Of a stretch of DNA of 64,000 nucleotides, positions 24,572 to 34,509 are shown piece after piece. A program made the translations under genes and the position numbers. How positions within the stretch are numbered: the stretch's first letter is position 1; every line of letters starts with the position of its first letter. Source of the stretch: Methylicorpusculum oleiharenae. Its GTDB lineage: Bacteria; Pseudomonadota; Gammaproteobacteria; Methylococcales; Methylomonadaceae. Below the pieces are notes generated by a model. It did not search any database and was not told where the DNA came from. It worked only from the letters and a program-made list of their open reading frames with translations. The stretch is taken from contig NZ_WUTY02000001.1 of assembly GCF_009828925.2 (NCBI RefSeq), positions 1,394,492 to 1,458,491 on the forward strand, given 5' to 3'.

Positions 24572-26302
24572 GTGTTGATCAATAAGTTGCTTCCACTGCT
24601 GATGCTTGTTTATTTAAATGGCTGTTCGTCATTGTCAGAAAAAAATGGCACTGATTCGGAGGCTGCGGTTGGGGAAAACGGAATTACTCCCGAGCTCGAT
24701 GCTTCAAAAACTGCGATTGATCCTGATGTTATGTATATGCTGCTCGCGGCCGAAATTGCTGGGCAAAGAGAGCAATTCGATGTGGCGCTGGAAGGTTATC
24801 TTGAAGCGGCAAAGCGTGTAAAAGACGTTAGGCTGGCGGAGAGAGCGGCAAAAATAGCACTCTACACTAAAAATACAGATAAGGCGGAAGAAGCGGTTGA
24901 ATTATGGCTAAAGCAAGAGCCCAATAATTTAACGGCCAGGAAAATTTCTTTGCTTGCAGCGCTGAGAAAGGAAGATAAAAAAACGGCTGTCGCAGATGCG
25001 CTGGAAATTCTTGAAAAAGACCCTGAAGGCTTTGAAGGGACACTCATGGAGCTTTTTAAGGCTTTAGGCCCTAAAGCAAATGCTGCATTTATATATGATG
25101 TCATGGAAGAAGTCGCCATTCAGCAACCTGATCAGGCCGCTGTTTATTTTGTACAGTCAATGTTGGCTATGCAGTTGAACAGTCATGTGTTGGCCGAGCA
25201 AAAGATAAAAAAAGCGTTGGATATTAACCCTGAATGGGACAAGGCTCTATTGTTGGAGGCTCAAATTGCAGTCATGTCAAATGACGTTGAGAAAGCCAAA
25301 AGCCTGCTCGCCAAACTGAGCAAGAAAGACTCTGAAAACGTCAAAGTCAGAAAATTACTGGCACAGTTGCTGATTAAATCTTCAGATTACGAAGGCGCCG
25401 GGCAGATTTATCGTGAAATTATCGATATCAGTCCTGATGATGTTGAATCAAAGTTTTCTTTGGCTTTGGTTTATCTGCAATTGGAACAGGATGAAAAGGC
25501 TTCGGGAGTATTTAAAGAATTGGTTTTGGTTCCTGAATTACAAGATCAGGCCAGTTTTTACCTCGGCCGGATAGCCGTTAGAGCAGAGCGCAATGAGGAG
25601 GGGTTGGTTTGGTTTGATAAGGTAGCCAGCGGTCCTTTTAGTTTTGATGCCCGAATTGCGGCCATATCGCTTTTGATAAAGCAGGGCCAATTTGATTCGG
25701 CAAGTAAGCGCCTGGAAGGGTTGCCGGTAAAAACTACCGAGCAGAAGGTGCGTGGCATATTGGTGAAATCTGAGCTCTATAATGAGCAGAAGCGTTACGA
25801 AGAAGCCTTTCAGATGCTGAATGACGCCATACAGGAAATGCCTGAGCAAAAGGAGTTGCTATATACCCGGGCACTGGTTGCTGAGCGAATGGGGAAGCTG
25901 GATATTCTTGAGCTGGATTTGAAAAGAATTTTAGTGAATCATCCTGATGATGTGAGTGCGTTAAATGCCTTGGGATATACGCTTGCGGATCAAACTACCC
26001 GGTACGTAGAAGCTCAGCAATATCTTGAAAAAGCATTGAGTTTGCAACCTGACGAGGCGGTTATTCTTGATAGTTACGGATGGCTGCAGTTCAAGCTGAA
26101 TAATTTGACTAAAGCATTAGAGTATTTGGAAAAGGCTTATGCGTTACAGCCGGAAAATGAAATTGCCGCTCATTTGATTGAGGTTCTTTGGGAATTAGGG
26201 AGAAAAAAAGAGGCAATCCGTCTTTTTGACCAGACGATTAAAAATGCACCGGACGATGAATATCTGCTTGATTTTAAAAAACGAGTGTTAGATGGTCGGT
26301 GA
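24572..26302 (+). CDS. TPR-repeat lipoprotein
   Basis: A 576-residue tetratricopeptide protein. The lipobox LNGC places the lipidated cysteine at residue 18, so it is membrane-anchored. At least eight degenerate TPR units follow; the clearest are VSALNALGYTLADQ and AVILDSYGWLQFKLNN near the C-terminus. The equivalent gene sits next to lolB in other gammaproteobacteria, and a role in outer-membrane or lipoprotein assembly is inferred from that. Translation starts at GTG 24572 with AGGA upstream; the next codon, TTG, is an alternative. It overlaps lolB by 11 nt. Confidence 0.85.
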   Translation: MLINKLLPLLMLVYLNGCSSLSEKNGTDSEAAVGENGITPELDASKTAIDPDVMYMLLAAEIAGQREQFDVALEGYLEAAKRVKDVRLAERAAKIALYTKNTDKAEEAVELWLKQEPNNLTARKISLLAALRKEDKKTAVADALEILEKDPEGFEGTLMELFKALGPKANAAFIYDVMEEVAIQQPDQAAVYFVQSMLAMQLNSHVLAEQKIKKALDINPEWDKALLLEAQIAVMSNDVEKAKSLLAKLSKKDSENVKVRKLLAQLLIKSSDYEGAGQIYREIIDISPDDVESKFSLALVYLQLEQDEKASGVFKELVLVPELQDQASFYLGRIAVRAERNEEGLVWFDKVASGPFSFDARIAAISLLIKQGQFDSASKRLEGLPVKTTEQKVRGILVKSELYNEQKRYEEAFQMLNDAIQEMPEQKELLYTRALVAERMGKLDILELDLKRILVNHPDDVSALNALGYTLADQTTRYVEAQQYLEKALSLQPDEAVILDSYGWLQFKLNNLTKALEYLEKAYALQPENEIAAHLIEVLWELGRKKEAIRLFDQTIKNAPDDEYLLDFKKRVLDGR

Positions 26303-26894
26303 TTGCCTGAGACTGGTTTCAAAGTGCGTTGAGCGAACCATAATTTTAGTATTTCTTATCCAGTTAGTTGGTTGTACTCTGGACACAGTAAAGGATACGT
26401 CGGATTTTGCACTTTCAGATAGAAGTGCTGCAGAAAAGTTAAACAATTGGAATTTTGAAGGGCGAATCGCGGTAATTTTAAAAGATGATTCATGGTCCGG
26501 TTCCCTTAATTGGGTGCAGAGCAGTGAGCTGGGGATCATTAAAATCTCAGGCCCCTTAGGGCAAGGTGGCTTGGAGATCAAGGTCAAGGCCGGCAATCTG
26601 AGTATTAATGACGGCGAGAGTATCGTTGAATATTCGGACCAAGATGAGGAATCGATTGTTAATGAGCTGGGCTTTTATGTGCCGATAAGGTCATTGGTCT
26701 ATTGGGTGAGAGGCTTGGCAGATCCTGATATTGATTTGATTGAGATTGACCAAGGTTTTATGCAAAGTGGATGGCAGGTTCTTTTTAAAGCTATGCAGGA
26801 AACAGAGGTGGGCTTGATGCCCCATAAAGTATTTTTAACCAATGAGTCTGTTAGGCTTAAGTTGATTGTGGATCAGTGGGTTATAAATGAGTGA
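26292..26894 (+). CDS. lolB: Outer-membrane lipoprotein receptor LolB
   Basis: A 200-residue lipoprotein. After a hydrophobic stretch the lipobox LVGC puts the lipidated cysteine at residue 28. WNFEGRIAVILKDDSWSGSL and LGIIKISGPLGQGGLEIK are LolB beta-strand landmarks, and ELGFYVPIRSLVYWVRG is its conserved central block. LolB takes lipoproteins from LolA and inserts them in the outer membrane. It overlaps the TPR gene upstream (11 nt) and ispE downstream (8 nt). Confidence 0.88.
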   Translation: MVGDCLRLVSKCVERTIILVFLIQLVGCTLDTVKDTSDFALSDRSAAEKLNNWNFEGRIAVILKDDSWSGSLNWVQSSELGIIKISGPLGQGGLEIKVKAGNLSINDGESIVEYSDQDEESIVNELGFYVPIRSLVYWVRGLADPDIDLIEIDQGFMQSGWQVLFKAMQETEVGLMPHKVFLTNESVRLKLIVDQWVINE

Positions 26895-27753
26895 TATAGC
26901 TATTTTAGCTAGTAAGTGGGAAATGCGCTGGCCAGCGCCGGCCAAGTTAAATTTGATGTTGCGGATTGTTGGTCGCAGGACCGATGGATATCACTTATTG
27001 CAAACAGTTTTTCATTTTGTGGATCTTTGTGACTGGATTATTTTTACTCCCAGATCCGACGGTGAGGTCAGGTTAAAAAACACATTGCCTGACGTTGCTG
27101 AGGAAGAGGATCTTACGGTCAGGGCGGCAAAATTACTTAAAAATGAAACCGGTTTCACAGGTGGCGTAACTATTGATGTGGAAAAAAATCTGCCTATGGG
27201 TGGTGGCTTAGGCGGCGGCAGTTCAGATGCGGCAACCACTTTGGTTGTTTTGAATCACCTTTGGGAATTGGGGTTGAGCAAAGAAAAGCTGATGCAGTTG
27301 GGTCTTCAGCTCGGAGCTGATGTGCCGGTGTTTGTTTTCGGAAAAAGTGCCTGGGCTGAAGGTGTAGGAGAGGTGCTGTCTGAAATAACGATCCCGGAAT
27401 CCTGGTACGTTATTCTCAAGCCGGATTGTCATGTCAACACGAGAGAAATATTTATATCAAAAGATTTGACAAGAGACAGTAAATCTATCAATATAAGCGA
27501 CTTTCTTGCTGGGCAATACAACAACGATTGTCTGGGAATAGTTCGTAAGCTCTATCCTTCAGTGGGTGTGTCTTTGCGCGATCTGTCTGAGTTTTCTGAA
27601 GGCAGGCTGACAGGGACTGGTGCATGTGTTTTTGCTCAATTTGAATCTGAAGCCAAGGCAGCGGAAGCCTGTTTAGCGTTAAAAGATAAGTGGCAAGTGT
27701 ATCTTGCAAAAGGATTGAACAGTTCTCCATTGTACTTGAGTCTTAACGAATAA
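26887..27753 (+). CDS. ispE: 4-Diphosphocytidyl-2-C-methyl-D-erythritol kinase
   Basis: A 288-residue GHMP kinase of the MEP isoprenoid pathway. PAPAKLNLMLRIVGRR near residue 16 holds the catalytic lysine, LPMGGGLGGGSSDAATT (102-118) is the ATP-binding glycine loop and GRLTGTGACVFA near 240 is the third GHMP motif. Length is normal. It overlaps lolB by 8 nt and is followed by tRNA-Gln and prs, as in many gammaproteobacteria. Confidence 0.95.
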   Translation: MSDIAILASKWEMRWPAPAKLNLMLRIVGRRTDGYHLLQTVFHFVDLCDWIIFTPRSDGEVRLKNTLPDVAEEEDLTVRAAKLLKNETGFTGGVTIDVEKNLPMGGGLGGGSSDAATTLVVLNHLWELGLSKEKLMQLGLQLGADVPVFVFGKSAWAEGVGEVLSEITIPESWYVILKPDCHVNTREIFISKDLTRDSKSINISDFLAGQYNNDCLGIVRKLYPSVGVSLRDLSEFSEGRLTGTGACVFAQFESEAKAAEACLALKDKWQVYLAKGLNSSPLYLSLNE

Positions 27754-27780
27754 AGACAGCAAGTATTATCAAAATATAAA

Positions 27781-27855
27781 TGGGCCGTCGCCAAGCGGTA
27801 AGGCACGGGGTTTTGATCTCCGCATACCAAGGTTCGAATCCTTGCGGCCCAGCCA
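27781..27855 (+). tRNA. tRNA-Gln (UUG)
   Basis: A 75-nt cloverleaf with acceptor TGGGCCG/CGGCCCA, TTG anticodon in the loop TTTTGAT, T-loop GGTTCGAATCC and encoded CCA. It lies between ispE and prs. Confidence 0.97.
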
Positions 27856-27894
27856 TATTGTCTATCATCAATTATCAAAGTTGGGAGTGCCGGA

Positions 27895-28848
27895 ATGAGT
27901 GATGCATCGTTAATGGTGTTTTCCGGGAATGCCAATAGAGCTTTAGCGGAAGGAATCGTTAAAAAGCTCAGTATGCGTCTAGGAATGGCTACGGTAGGCA
28001 GGTTCAGTGATGGAGAGGTTGCAGTCGAGGTAGAGGAAAACGTAAGAGGTAAGGATGTTTTTGTCATTCAGCCAACCTGCTCCCCGACAAATGAAAATTT
28101 GATGGAGCTGCTGGTTATGATTGATGCTTTTAAGAGAGCGTCAGCATGCAGAATTACTGCTGTTATGCCTTACTACGGTTACGCCAGGCAGGATAGGCGA
28201 TCACGATCTGCGCGAGTACCGATCAGTGCAAAACTGGTCGCAAAAATGATTGGTGAAGCTGGGGCAGACAGAGTGTTAACTGTGGATTTGCATGCAGATC
28301 AAATACAGGGATTTTTTGATATTCCGGTCGATAATGTTTATTCGTCACCCTTGCTTTTAGGGGATGTGTGGCGTCAAAAATATAAAGATTTAATTGTAGT
28401 ATCGCCAGATGTCGGTGGAGTAGTCAGGGCCAGAGCGCTAGCTAAACGCCTTGACGATGCGGATTTGGCAATTATCGACAAGCGTCGTCCAAAGGCAAAC
28501 GTGTCGGAGATTATGCATATCATTGGTGATGTGGATGGTCGGACCTGTGTTCTGATTGACGATTTGGTGGATACGGCAGGCACATTGTGCCATGCCGCTG
28601 ATGCCCTGAAAAAAAATGGTGCGGTAAAAGTAGTGGCATATTGCACTCACGCCGTATTGTCAGGGCCGGCAGTAAGTAATATAAGAAATTCAGTGCTTGA
28701 TGAATTGGTCGTAACCGATACTATTCCTTTGAGTCGTGAAGCAGAGGAAACAGGTAAGATTCGTCAATTGAGTGTTGCAGAGATGTTGGCAGAGACTATT
28801 CGGCGCATTGCTGTAGGTGAGTCGGTCAGCTCGCTCTATGTTGATTAA
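27895..28848 (+). CDS. prs: Ribose-phosphate pyrophosphokinase
   Basis: A 317-residue PRPP synthase making 5-phosphoribosyl diphosphate from ribose 5-phosphate and [32 protein letters not shown] (ribose/ATP region), the flexible loop [16 protein letters not shown] and the PRPP loop [13 protein letters not shown] are intact. It is the class I, allosteric form. The ATG has GGGAG upstream; prs-rplY are adjacent. Confidence 0.97.
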   Translation: MSDASLMVFSGNANRALAEGIVKKLSMRLGMATVGRFSDGEVAVEVEENVRGKDVFVIQPTCSPTNENLMELLVMIDAFKRASACRITAVMPYYGYARQDRRSRSARVPISAKLVAKMIGEAGADRVLTVDLHADQIQGFFDIPVDNVYSSPLLLGDVWRQKYKDLIVVSPDVGGVVRARALAKRLDDADLAIIDKRRPKANVSEIMHIIGDVDGRTCVLIDDLVDTAGTLCHAADALKKNGAVKVVAYCTHAVLSGPAVSNIRNSVLDELVVTDTIPLSREAEETGKIRQLSVAEMLAETIRRIAVGESVSSLYVD

Positions 28849-28896
28849 TTAATTTTTAGATATCAATGCGTTTTGAGCGCAAGTTTGGAGAAAAAA

Positions 28897-29502
28897 ATGT
28901 CTAGCGTATTTGAATTCGTTGCAGAGCCCCGTGCATTGTCGGGAACATCAGCTGCCAGATCGGTGCGGAGAAAAGATAGGGTTCCTGCAATACTATACGG
29001 TGGAACGGAATCTCCTGTGATGATTACGCTGAGTCATAACGAGGTAAGAAAGCATCTTGAGCATGAGGCGGTTTATTCTCATGTGCTGGATATTTCTGTA
29101 GGCGGCATTAAAGAAAAAGCAGTGCTTAAAGCAGTGCAAAGGCACCCTGCAAAGCCCAAAATTCTTCATCTGGATTTTTTAAGAGTCAGTGCAAACGAAA
29201 AGATTAAAATGCACGTACCTATTCATTTTATTAATGAAGATAAGTCTGTAGGTGCCAAACAAGGCGGGGTCGTTATGCATAGCATGGTTGATCTTGAAGT
29301 TATGTGCTTGCCTGAAAATCTGCCTGAGTTCATTGAAGTCGATTTGAAAGATCTGAATGTGGGTGAGTCATTGCATGTCTCGCAAATTGCTGCACCGAAA
29401 GGCGTAGAATTTGTAGCGCTTTCTCATGCTGGTGATCATGATTCTGATGTGTCGGTTGTGACAATAATACCGCCGACTGTATCTGATTCAGGCGCCGCTT
29501 AG
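28897..29502 (+). CDS. rplY: 50S ribosomal protein L25 (general stress protein Ctc)
   Basis: A 201-residue long-form L25: the N-terminal 5S rRNA-binding domain (RRKDRVPAILYGG near 23, VQRHPAKPKILHLDF) plus the C-terminal TL5-type beta domain. ATG 28897 is chosen because GGAG precedes it at good spacing; an upstream TTG at 28873 would add eight residues. Confidence 0.93.
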   Translation: MSSVFEFVAEPRALSGTSAARSVRRKDRVPAILYGGTESPVMITLSHNEVRKHLEHEAVYSHVLDISVGGIKEKAVLKAVQRHPAKPKILHLDFLRVSANEKIKMHVPIHFINEDKSVGAKQGGVVMHSMVDLEVMCLPENLPEFIEVDLKDLNVGESLHVSQIAAPKGVEFVALSHAGDHDSDVSVVTIIPPTVSDSGAA

Positions 29503-29527
29503 GATTGGTACAAAGTTTTAATAAACG

Positions 29528-29556
29528 TTGACAATTGCTGAATAAATTGAAATAAT
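29528..29556 (+). promoter_or_regulatory. Promoter of the tRNA-Tyr/Gly/Thr-tuf operon
   Basis: Perfect -35 TTGACA (29528-29533), 17-nt spacer, -10 AATAAT (29551-29556; 5/6), placed 18 nt upstream of tRNA-Tyr. This is the strongest promoter match in the window, fitting a stable-RNA and EF-Tu operon. Confidence 0.75.
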
Positions 29557-29574
29557 TGGCGACTTTCCGGTTAC

Positions 29575-29659
29575 GGAGGGGTTCCCGAGCGGCCAAAGGG
29601 ATCAGACTGTAAATCTGCCGGCTCTGCCTTCGGAGGTTCGAATCCTCCCCCCTCCACCA
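29575..29659 (+). tRNA. tRNA-Tyr (GUA)
   Basis: An 85-nt class II tRNA with a long variable arm, acceptor GGAGGGG/CCCCTCC, GTA anticodon in CTGTAAA and encoded CCA. First of three tRNAs ahead of tuf. Confidence 0.97.
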
Positions 29660-29680
29660 TCATTGAAGCAACAAAGGTAC

Positions 29681-29754
29681 GCGGGTGTAGTTCAATGGTA
29701 GAACTCCAGCCTTCCAAGCTGGTCGCGTGGGTTCGATTCCCATCACCCGCTCCA
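29681..29754 (+). tRNA. tRNA-Gly (UCC)
   Basis: A 74-nt cloverleaf with acceptor GCGGGTG/CACCCGC, TCC anticodon in CTTCCAA and encoded CCA. Confidence 0.97.
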
Positions 29755-29772
29755 TATGCAACCCGATTTGAG

Positions 29773-29848
<76 letters not shown>

Positions 29849-29891
29849 GTAAGTTTTGAATTAAGAGTTTAATATTGCTCAGGAATGAAAA

Positions 29892-31082
29892 ATGTCCAAA
29901 GAAAAATTTGAACGTAAAAAACCCCATGTAAACGTAGGAACCATTGGTCACGTCGATCATGGCAAGACGACCTTAACGGCGGCATTGACGAAAGTCATGG
30001 CGGATTTGCGTGGAGGCACCTTCAAAGCCTACGATCAGATTGATAATGCACCTGAAGAGCGTGAACGGGGTATTACCATTGCGACAGCACACGTCGAATA
30101 CGAATCAGAAGCACGTCATTATGCACACGTAGATTGCCCAGGACATGCTGACTATGTCAAAAACATGATTACCGGTGCTGCGCAGATGGATGGCGCGATT
30201 CTGGTCTGTTCAGCAGCTGATGGTCCAATGCCTCAAACCAGAGAGCATATCTTGTTGGCCAGACAGGTAGGTGTGCCCTACATCGTGGTTTATCTCAATA
30301 AAGCCGACATGGTTGACGATGCCGAGTTGGTTGAGCTGGTTGAGATGGAAGTCAGAGAGCTGTTGGATATGTACGAATTTCCAGGAGACGATACACCGTT
30401 GATCGTCGGTTCAGCCTTGAAAGCCTTGGAAGGCGATACCAGTGAAATCGGCATTCCTTCAATAATCAAATTGGTAGAGGCCTTAGATACTTACATACCC
30501 GAGCCAGAACGCGCAATCGATCAGCCGTTCCTGATGCCAATCGAAGACGTATTTTCTATTTCAGGCCGCGGAACCGTGGTTACCGGCAGAATAGAGCGCG
30601 GAATCATCAAAGTAGGTCAAGAAATAGAAATCGTAGGTATTAGACCTACCACGACAACGACCTGTACCGGTGTTGAAATGTTCCGCAAATTGCTGGATCA
30701 AGGTCAAGCAGGCGACAACGTGGGGGTGTTATTAAGAGGCACGAAAAGAGACGATGTAGAGCGTGGTCAAGTATTGGCACATAAAAACACCATCAAGCCG
30801 CACTCGCATTTCAATTCAGAAATCTACGTATTATCGAAAGATGAAGGAGGACGTCATACGCCCTTCTTTAACGGTTACCGTCCGCAGTTCTATTTCAGAA
30901 CCACCGACGTAACTGGCGCAGTGCAGTTACCAGAAGGTGTAGAAATGGTAATGCCCGGCGATAATATCACCGTAGAAATCAAACTAATAGCACCGATCGC
31001 TATGGAAGATGGATTGCGTTTTGCAATTCGTGAAGGTGGACGCACAGTGGGTGCGGGTGTCGTTGCTTCAATCATCGAGTAA
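29892..31082 (+). CDS. tuf: Elongation factor Tu, copy 1
   Basis: A 396-residue EF-Tu, which delivers aminoacyl-tRNA to the ribosome as a GTP complex. G1 is GHVDHGKT (19-26), G3 DCPGH, G4 NKAD; the tRNA-binding domains 2 and 3 follow. It is the tRNA-linked copy (tufB position). By eye the coding sequence is identical to the copy at 46147 except for one synonymous C/T in the penultimate codons. It is followed by tRNA-Trp and secE. Confidence 0.98.
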   Translation: MSKEKFERKKPHVNVGTIGHVDHGKTTLTAALTKVMADLRGGTFKAYDQIDNAPEERERGITIATAHVEYESEARHYAHVDCPGHADYVKNMITGAAQMDGAILVCSAADGPMPQTREHILLARQVGVPYIVVYLNKADMVDDAELVELVEMEVRELLDMYEFPGDDTPLIVGSALKALEGDTSEIGIPSIIKLVEALDTYIPEPERAIDQPFLMPIEDVFSISGRGTVVTGRIERGIIKVGQEIEIVGIRPTTTTTCTGVEMFRKLLDQGQAGDNVGVLLRGTKRDDVERGQVLAHKNTIKPHSHFNSEIYVLSKDEGGRHTPFFNGYRPQFYFRTTDVTGAVQLPEGVEMVMPGDNITVEIKLIAPIAMEDGLRFAIREGGRTVGAGVVASIIE

Positions 31083-31118
31083 CGAATAAAAAGAATCATA
31101 AGTTTTATTTTTCTGCAT

Positions 31119-31194
31119 AGGTCAGTAGCTCAATTGGCAGAGCGGCGGTCTCCAAAACCGCAGGTTGGGGGTTCGATTCCCTCCTGGCCTGCCA
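31119..31194 (+). tRNA. tRNA-Trp (CCA)
   Basis: A 76-nt cloverleaf with acceptor AGGTCAG/CTGGCCT, CCA anticodon in CTCCAAA and an encoded terminal CCA. It lies between tuf and secE. Confidence 0.97.
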
Positions 31195-31233
31195 GGCAGA
31201 AGAAAATAAAAATATAAACAACCAAATATAATA

Positions 31234-31614
31234 ATGAATACACAAGTTGAACCAAACGCATCCTCGATGGGCGATGTTGTAAAGCAAGTAGCGTCCCTTG
31301 TGTTTGTGATTGCAGGTTTGGCGGCTTTTTATTATTTCTCTAGCTTCCCTTTACTTTACCGTGTATTAGGTTTGGTCGCGGTGGTGGTATTGGCATTAGG
31401 CTTAATGCTGACTACAACAATTGGGAAAGGTGTTTGGGCATTTATGTTGGAGTCCAAGCAAGAAGTAAGAAAAGTAGTTTGGCCTAACAGACAAGAAACA
31501 ATAAGAACAACACTGCTTGTTTTTGCTATGGTTTTTATAGTTGGACTTATTTTGTGGGTCCTCGACATGTTTTTATTTTGGGGTATACGTCTTTTGACTG
31601 GACAAGGAGTCTAG
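31234..31614 (+). CDS. secE: Preprotein translocase subunit SecE
   Basis: A 126-residue inner-membrane protein of the SecYEG channel. Three hydrophobic segments (about 20-37, 43-60 and 92-115) give the three-helix gammaproteobacterial form. The conserved amphipathic cytoplasmic region is SKQEVRKVVWPNRQETIRTT. No clear ribosome binding site is seen. It ends 3 nt before nusG. Confidence 0.95.
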   Translation: MNTQVEPNASSMGDVVKQVASLVFVIAGLAAFYYFSSFPLLYRVLGLVAVVVLALGLMLTTTIGKGVWAFMLESKQEVRKVVWPNRQETIRTTLLVFAMVFIVGLILWVLDMFLFWGIRLLTGQGV

Positions 31615-31617
31615 TTA

Positions 31618-32151
31618 ATGGCTTTGCGATGGTATGTTGTTCATGCTTACTCCAACTTTGAAAATAAAGTTAAGGAAGCCCTTGAGGAAAGAATTAAAAG
31701 AGAAGGATTAGGCGATTATTTCGGCAAGATTCTCGTTCCAACAGAGGAAATTGTTGAAATGAAGATGGGCCAACAAAGAAAAAGCGAGAGGAAGTTTTTT
31801 CCTGGGTACGTACTGGTGCAAATGGAACTGACAGATGAAACCTGGCATATGGTAAGGGATGTGCCTAGAGTGCTTGGGTTTATTGGTGGAACTTCGGACA
31901 GGCCGGCTCCTATCACCGATAAAGAAGCAATGGCAATCCTAAACAGAGTCGAAGAAGGCGTGAATAAGCCGCGGCCCAAGATTCTATTTGAAGCTGGTGA
32001 AGTGATCAGGGTAAATGACGGGCCTTTCAAAGACTTTAATGGAACGATTGAAGAAGTCAATTACGAAAAAAACAGATTAAGAATATCAGTCCTGATATTT
32101 GGTAGATCTACACCGGTTGAATTGGACTTCAATCAGGTAGAGAAAATTTAA
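31618..32151 (+). CDS. nusG: Transcription termination/antitermination protein NusG
   Basis: A 177-residue NusG. The NGN domain ([38 protein letters not shown]) binds RNA polymerase; the C-terminal KOW domain begins near residue 123 ([20 protein letters not shown]) and binds Rho or S10. It is coupled to secE by a 3-nt gap and followed by a terminator. Confidence 0.98.
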   Translation: MALRWYVVHAYSNFENKVKEALEERIKREGLGDYFGKILVPTEEIVEMKMGQQRKSERKFFPGYVLVQMELTDETWHMVRDVPRVLGFIGGTSDRPAPITDKEAMAILNRVEEGVNKPRPKILFEAGEVIRVNDGPFKDFNGTIEEVNYEKNRLRISVLIFGRSTPVELDFNQVEKI

Positions 32152-32166
32152 GCAGGCTGAAAAAAT

Positions 32167-32201
32167 AAAATCTCGTGCGTGCATACGCCCGAGATTTTTT
32201 T
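32167..32201 (+). terminator. Intrinsic terminator between nusG and rplK
   Basis: ATCTCG-T-GCGT and ACGC-C-CGAGAT pair around a GCAT loop (one mismatch), extended by A-T pairs, and are followed by seven T residues. It separates secE-nusG from rplKAJL-rpoBC, or attenuates read-through. Confidence 0.8.
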
Positions 32202-32245
32202 AATTGGGGAGCTGCAAAGCGATATAACCCACACTGGAGAAAAAA

Positions 32246-32677
32246 ATGGCAAAAAAAATTAATGCATACATAAAACTACAGGTAAAAGCAGGCGAGGCAA
32301 ATCCAAGCCCACCAGTTGGACCGGCATTGGGTCAGCATGGTGTGAATATTATGGAATTTTGCAAGGCTTTCAATGCAAAAACACAAGATTTAGAAAAAGG
32401 CCTTCCAACACCTGTTGTTATTACGGTTTATAGTGACAGAAGTTTTACGTTTATTACAAAGACTCCACCCGCTGCAATTTTGCTAATGAAAGCGGCAGGC
32501 ATAAAAGGTGGAAGTGGAACGCCCAATAAAGTCAAAGTAGGTACTGTCACTAAAGAGCAATTGGAAGAAATTGCCAAGACAAAAATGCCCGATTTAAATG
32601 CCGCAAGCCTAGAGGCGGCCGTTAAAACGGTAGCGGGAACTGCTCGCAGTATGGGACTTAATGTGGAGGGTTTGTAA
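32246..32677 (+). CDS. rplK: 50S ribosomal protein L11
   Basis: A 143-residue L11, part of the GTPase-associated centre with 23S rRNA helices 43/44. [20 protein letters not shown] and [12 protein letters not shown] are conserved. GGAG precedes the ATG. The stop overlaps the rplA start (TAATG), giving coupled translation; in E. coli L1 represses this pair. Confidence 0.98.
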   Translation: MAKKINAYIKLQVKAGEANPSPPVGPALGQHGVNIMEFCKAFNAKTQDLEKGLPTPVVITVYSDRSFTFITKTPPAAILLMKAAGIKGGSGTPNKVKVGTVTKEQLEEIAKTKMPDLNAASLEAAVKTVAGTARSMGLNVEGL

Positions 32678-33369
32678 TGGCTAAGCAATCTAAAAAAGCA
32701 AAGTTGATTAAATCAAAAATTGACAGAGCAAAGCAATATACAGTGAGTGAAGCGGTAGGATTACTGAAAGAACTTACTACCAATAAATTTGTTGAATCAA
32801 TAGACGTCAGTGTTAATTTGGGCGTAGATCCAAGAAAATCAGATCAAAACGTAAGAGGTGCTACTGTGCTGCCAAATGGAACTGGCAAGACTGTACGTGT
32901 AGCAGTTTTTGCTCAAGGCGCAAATGCTGATGCAGCATTACAAGCCGGCGCTGATATCGTTGGTATGGAAGATTTGGCTGATCAGGTAAAGAAGGGAGTG
33001 ATGAACTTCGACGTAGTTATTGCTTCACCTGATGCAATGCGGGTGGTTGGTCAGTTAGGTCAAATATTAGGTCCTAGAGGATTGATGCCTAATCCAAAAG
33101 TAGGCACTGTAACTCCCGATGTTGCAACCGCAGTAGTAAACGCAAAATCTGGGCAAGTACGTTACAGAACTGACAAATCCGGAATCATTCATTGCACTAT
33201 TGGCAAGGTGACCTTTGAGGCAGATGCAATACAACAAAATTTGGAAGCTTTGCTTTCAGATTTGAGAAAGGCTAAGCCTAGCGCTGCAAAAGGCGTTTAC
33301 ATGAAAAAAATAACAATTTCATCCACTATGGGTCCTGGTATCTGGATTGACCAGAGCTCAGTCAGTTAA
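32677..33369 (+). CDS. rplA: 50S ribosomal protein L1
   Basis: A 230-residue L1 of the ribosomal stalk near the E site. [33 protein letters not shown] and [10 protein letters not shown] are the signature blocks. In E. coli L1 also represses its own rplKA mRNA. It starts within the rplK stop codon. Confidence 0.98.
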   Translation: MAKQSKKAKLIKSKIDRAKQYTVSEAVGLLKELTTNKFVESIDVSVNLGVDPRKSDQNVRGATVLPNGTGKTVRVAVFAQGANADAALQAGADIVGMEDLADQVKKGVMNFDVVIASPDAMRVVGQLGQILGPRGLMPNPKVGTVTPDVATAVVNAKSGQVRYRTDKSGIIHCTIGKVTFEADAIQQNLEALLSDLRKAKPSAAKGVYMKKITISSTMGPGIWIDQSSVS

Positions 33370-33381
33370 TAAGAATTAGAA

Positions 33382-33482
33382 CTTTGGGTTGCCCGGATAG
33401 ACTGCGGCAACCGTCAAAGACCGCAGGTGTTTTATTAAACTTAATTTCCTGCGCAGACGGGAGCTTAACCGCAAATGGTTAA
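33382..33482 (+). promoter_or_regulatory. L10-type ribosomal protein leader RNA
   Basis: Three consecutive stems are visible upstream of rplJ: CTTTG/CAAAG enclosing GTTGCC/GGCAAC (33382-33419), CGCAGG/CCTGCG (33422-33453), and TTAACC/GGTTAA (33465-33482). The CCTGCGCAGA segment and position match the L10 leader bound by the L10-L12 complex in gammaproteobacteria, which represses rplJL translation. Confidence 0.75.
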
Positions 33483-33496
33483 AGGGACCGTAAGGG

Positions 33497-33523
33497 GCAT
33501 CAAAAATATTGATGCATTTTGTT
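33497..33523 (+). terminator. Attenuator-like hairpin just upstream of rplJ
   Basis: GCATCAA and TTGATGC form a perfect 7-bp stem with a 5-nt loop, followed by ATTTTGTT. It lies between the L10 leader and the rplJ ribosome binding site; a second hairpin CTGAT/ATCAG follows at 33528-33542. It could be a partial terminator or part of the L10 control structure. Confidence 0.45.
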
Positions 33524-33563
33524 AGTTCTGATAAAAAATCAGAAAGTGTACCGGAGGTAAACT

Positions 33564-34058
33564 GTGGCTCTAAATTTAGATGGCAAAAAAGCTGTCGTAG
33601 AAGAAGTTGCTGAATATGCCGCAAAAGCCCATTCTGCTGTTGCAGCGGAATACCGTGGACTGACAGTCACCGAGTTGACTGAGTTACGTAAAACAGCCCG
33701 TGAAACAGGTGTTTATGTAAGGGTAGTAAAAAATACACTGGCAAAAAGAGCCGTCAGTGGAACTGAATTTGAGTGTATGCAAAGCAGATTGGTAGGTCCT
33801 CTGCTACTGGCATTTTCAATGGAAGATCCAGGCAGTGCCGCTCGTTTGATAAGTGATTTTGCGAAAACAAAAAATAAACTTGTCACAAAAATTGTAGCGA
33901 TCGGAGGGCAGGCTTTTGATGGATCTGAGCTAGAACGTCTTGCTCGACTCCCAACCCGTGACCAAGGTATTGGCTTGTTGATGTATGTTATGAAAGCTCC
34001 AGTGGAAAAATTGGCGCGGACTTTAGCAGAGATCAGAGATCAAAAAGAAGCCGCATAA
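33564..34058 (+). CDS. rplJ: 50S ribosomal protein L10
   Basis: A 164-residue L10 anchoring the L7/L12 dimers to the ribosome. LNLDGKKAVVEEVAEYA and the loop EYRGLTVTELTELRK are typical; the C-terminal helix (about 130-164) binds L7/L12. It starts with GTG at 33564 behind a strong CCGGAGG site. Regulated by the leader just upstream. Confidence 0.97.
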   Translation: MALNLDGKKAVVEEVAEYAAKAHSAVAAEYRGLTVTELTELRKTARETGVYVRVVKNTLAKRAVSGTEFECMQSRLVGPLLLAFSMEDPGSAARLISDFAKTKNKLVTKIVAIGGQAFDGSELERLARLPTRDQGIGLLMYVMKAPVEKLARTLAEIRDQKEAA

Positions 34059-34102
34059 CCTTTGCATTACCCAATTAAATTTATTATTAGAGGAAAAAAA
34101 GA

Positions 34103-34471
34103 ATGGCAATTTCTAAAGAAGATATTTTAGAAGCAGTCTCGAACATGTCCGTTATGGAAATCGTTGACCTTATTTCTGCGATGGAAGAAAAGTTTGGCGT
34201 TTCTGCGGCAGCAGTATCGATGGCTGCTCCTGTTGCAGCAGCAGCAGTCGTTGAAGAGCAAACAGAATTTGATGTAATTCTAACAGCTGCAGGCGCTAAC
34301 AAAGTTGGCGCGATTAAAGCGGTTCGCAGCATCACCGGTCTGGGCTTAAAAGAAGCCAAAGATGCGGTTGAAGGCGTTCCAACAGTATTGAAAGAAGGTA
34401 TCAGTAAAGCTGATGCTGACGCACTGAAGAAAGAACTTGAAGACGCCGGAGCTAGTGTCGAAATCAAGTAA
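34103..34471 (+). CDS. rplL: 50S ribosomal protein L7/L12
   Basis: A 122-residue stalk protein: N-terminal dimerisation domain, alanine-rich hinge (about 35-52) and C-terminal factor-binding domain with [20 protein letters not shown]. It recruits EF-Tu and EF-G. AGAGG lies upstream. It is followed by an attenuator-like hairpin before rpoB. Confidence 0.98.
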   Translation: MAISKEDILEAVSNMSVMEIVDLISAMEEKFGVSAAAVSMAAPVAAAAVVEEQTEFDVILTAAGANKVGAIKAVRSITGLGLKEAKDAVEGVPTVLKEGISKADADALKKELEDAGASVEIK

Positions 34472-34509
34472 AATTGATTATTCAAGAAAGGCAACAACCC
34501 CTTAAATAT

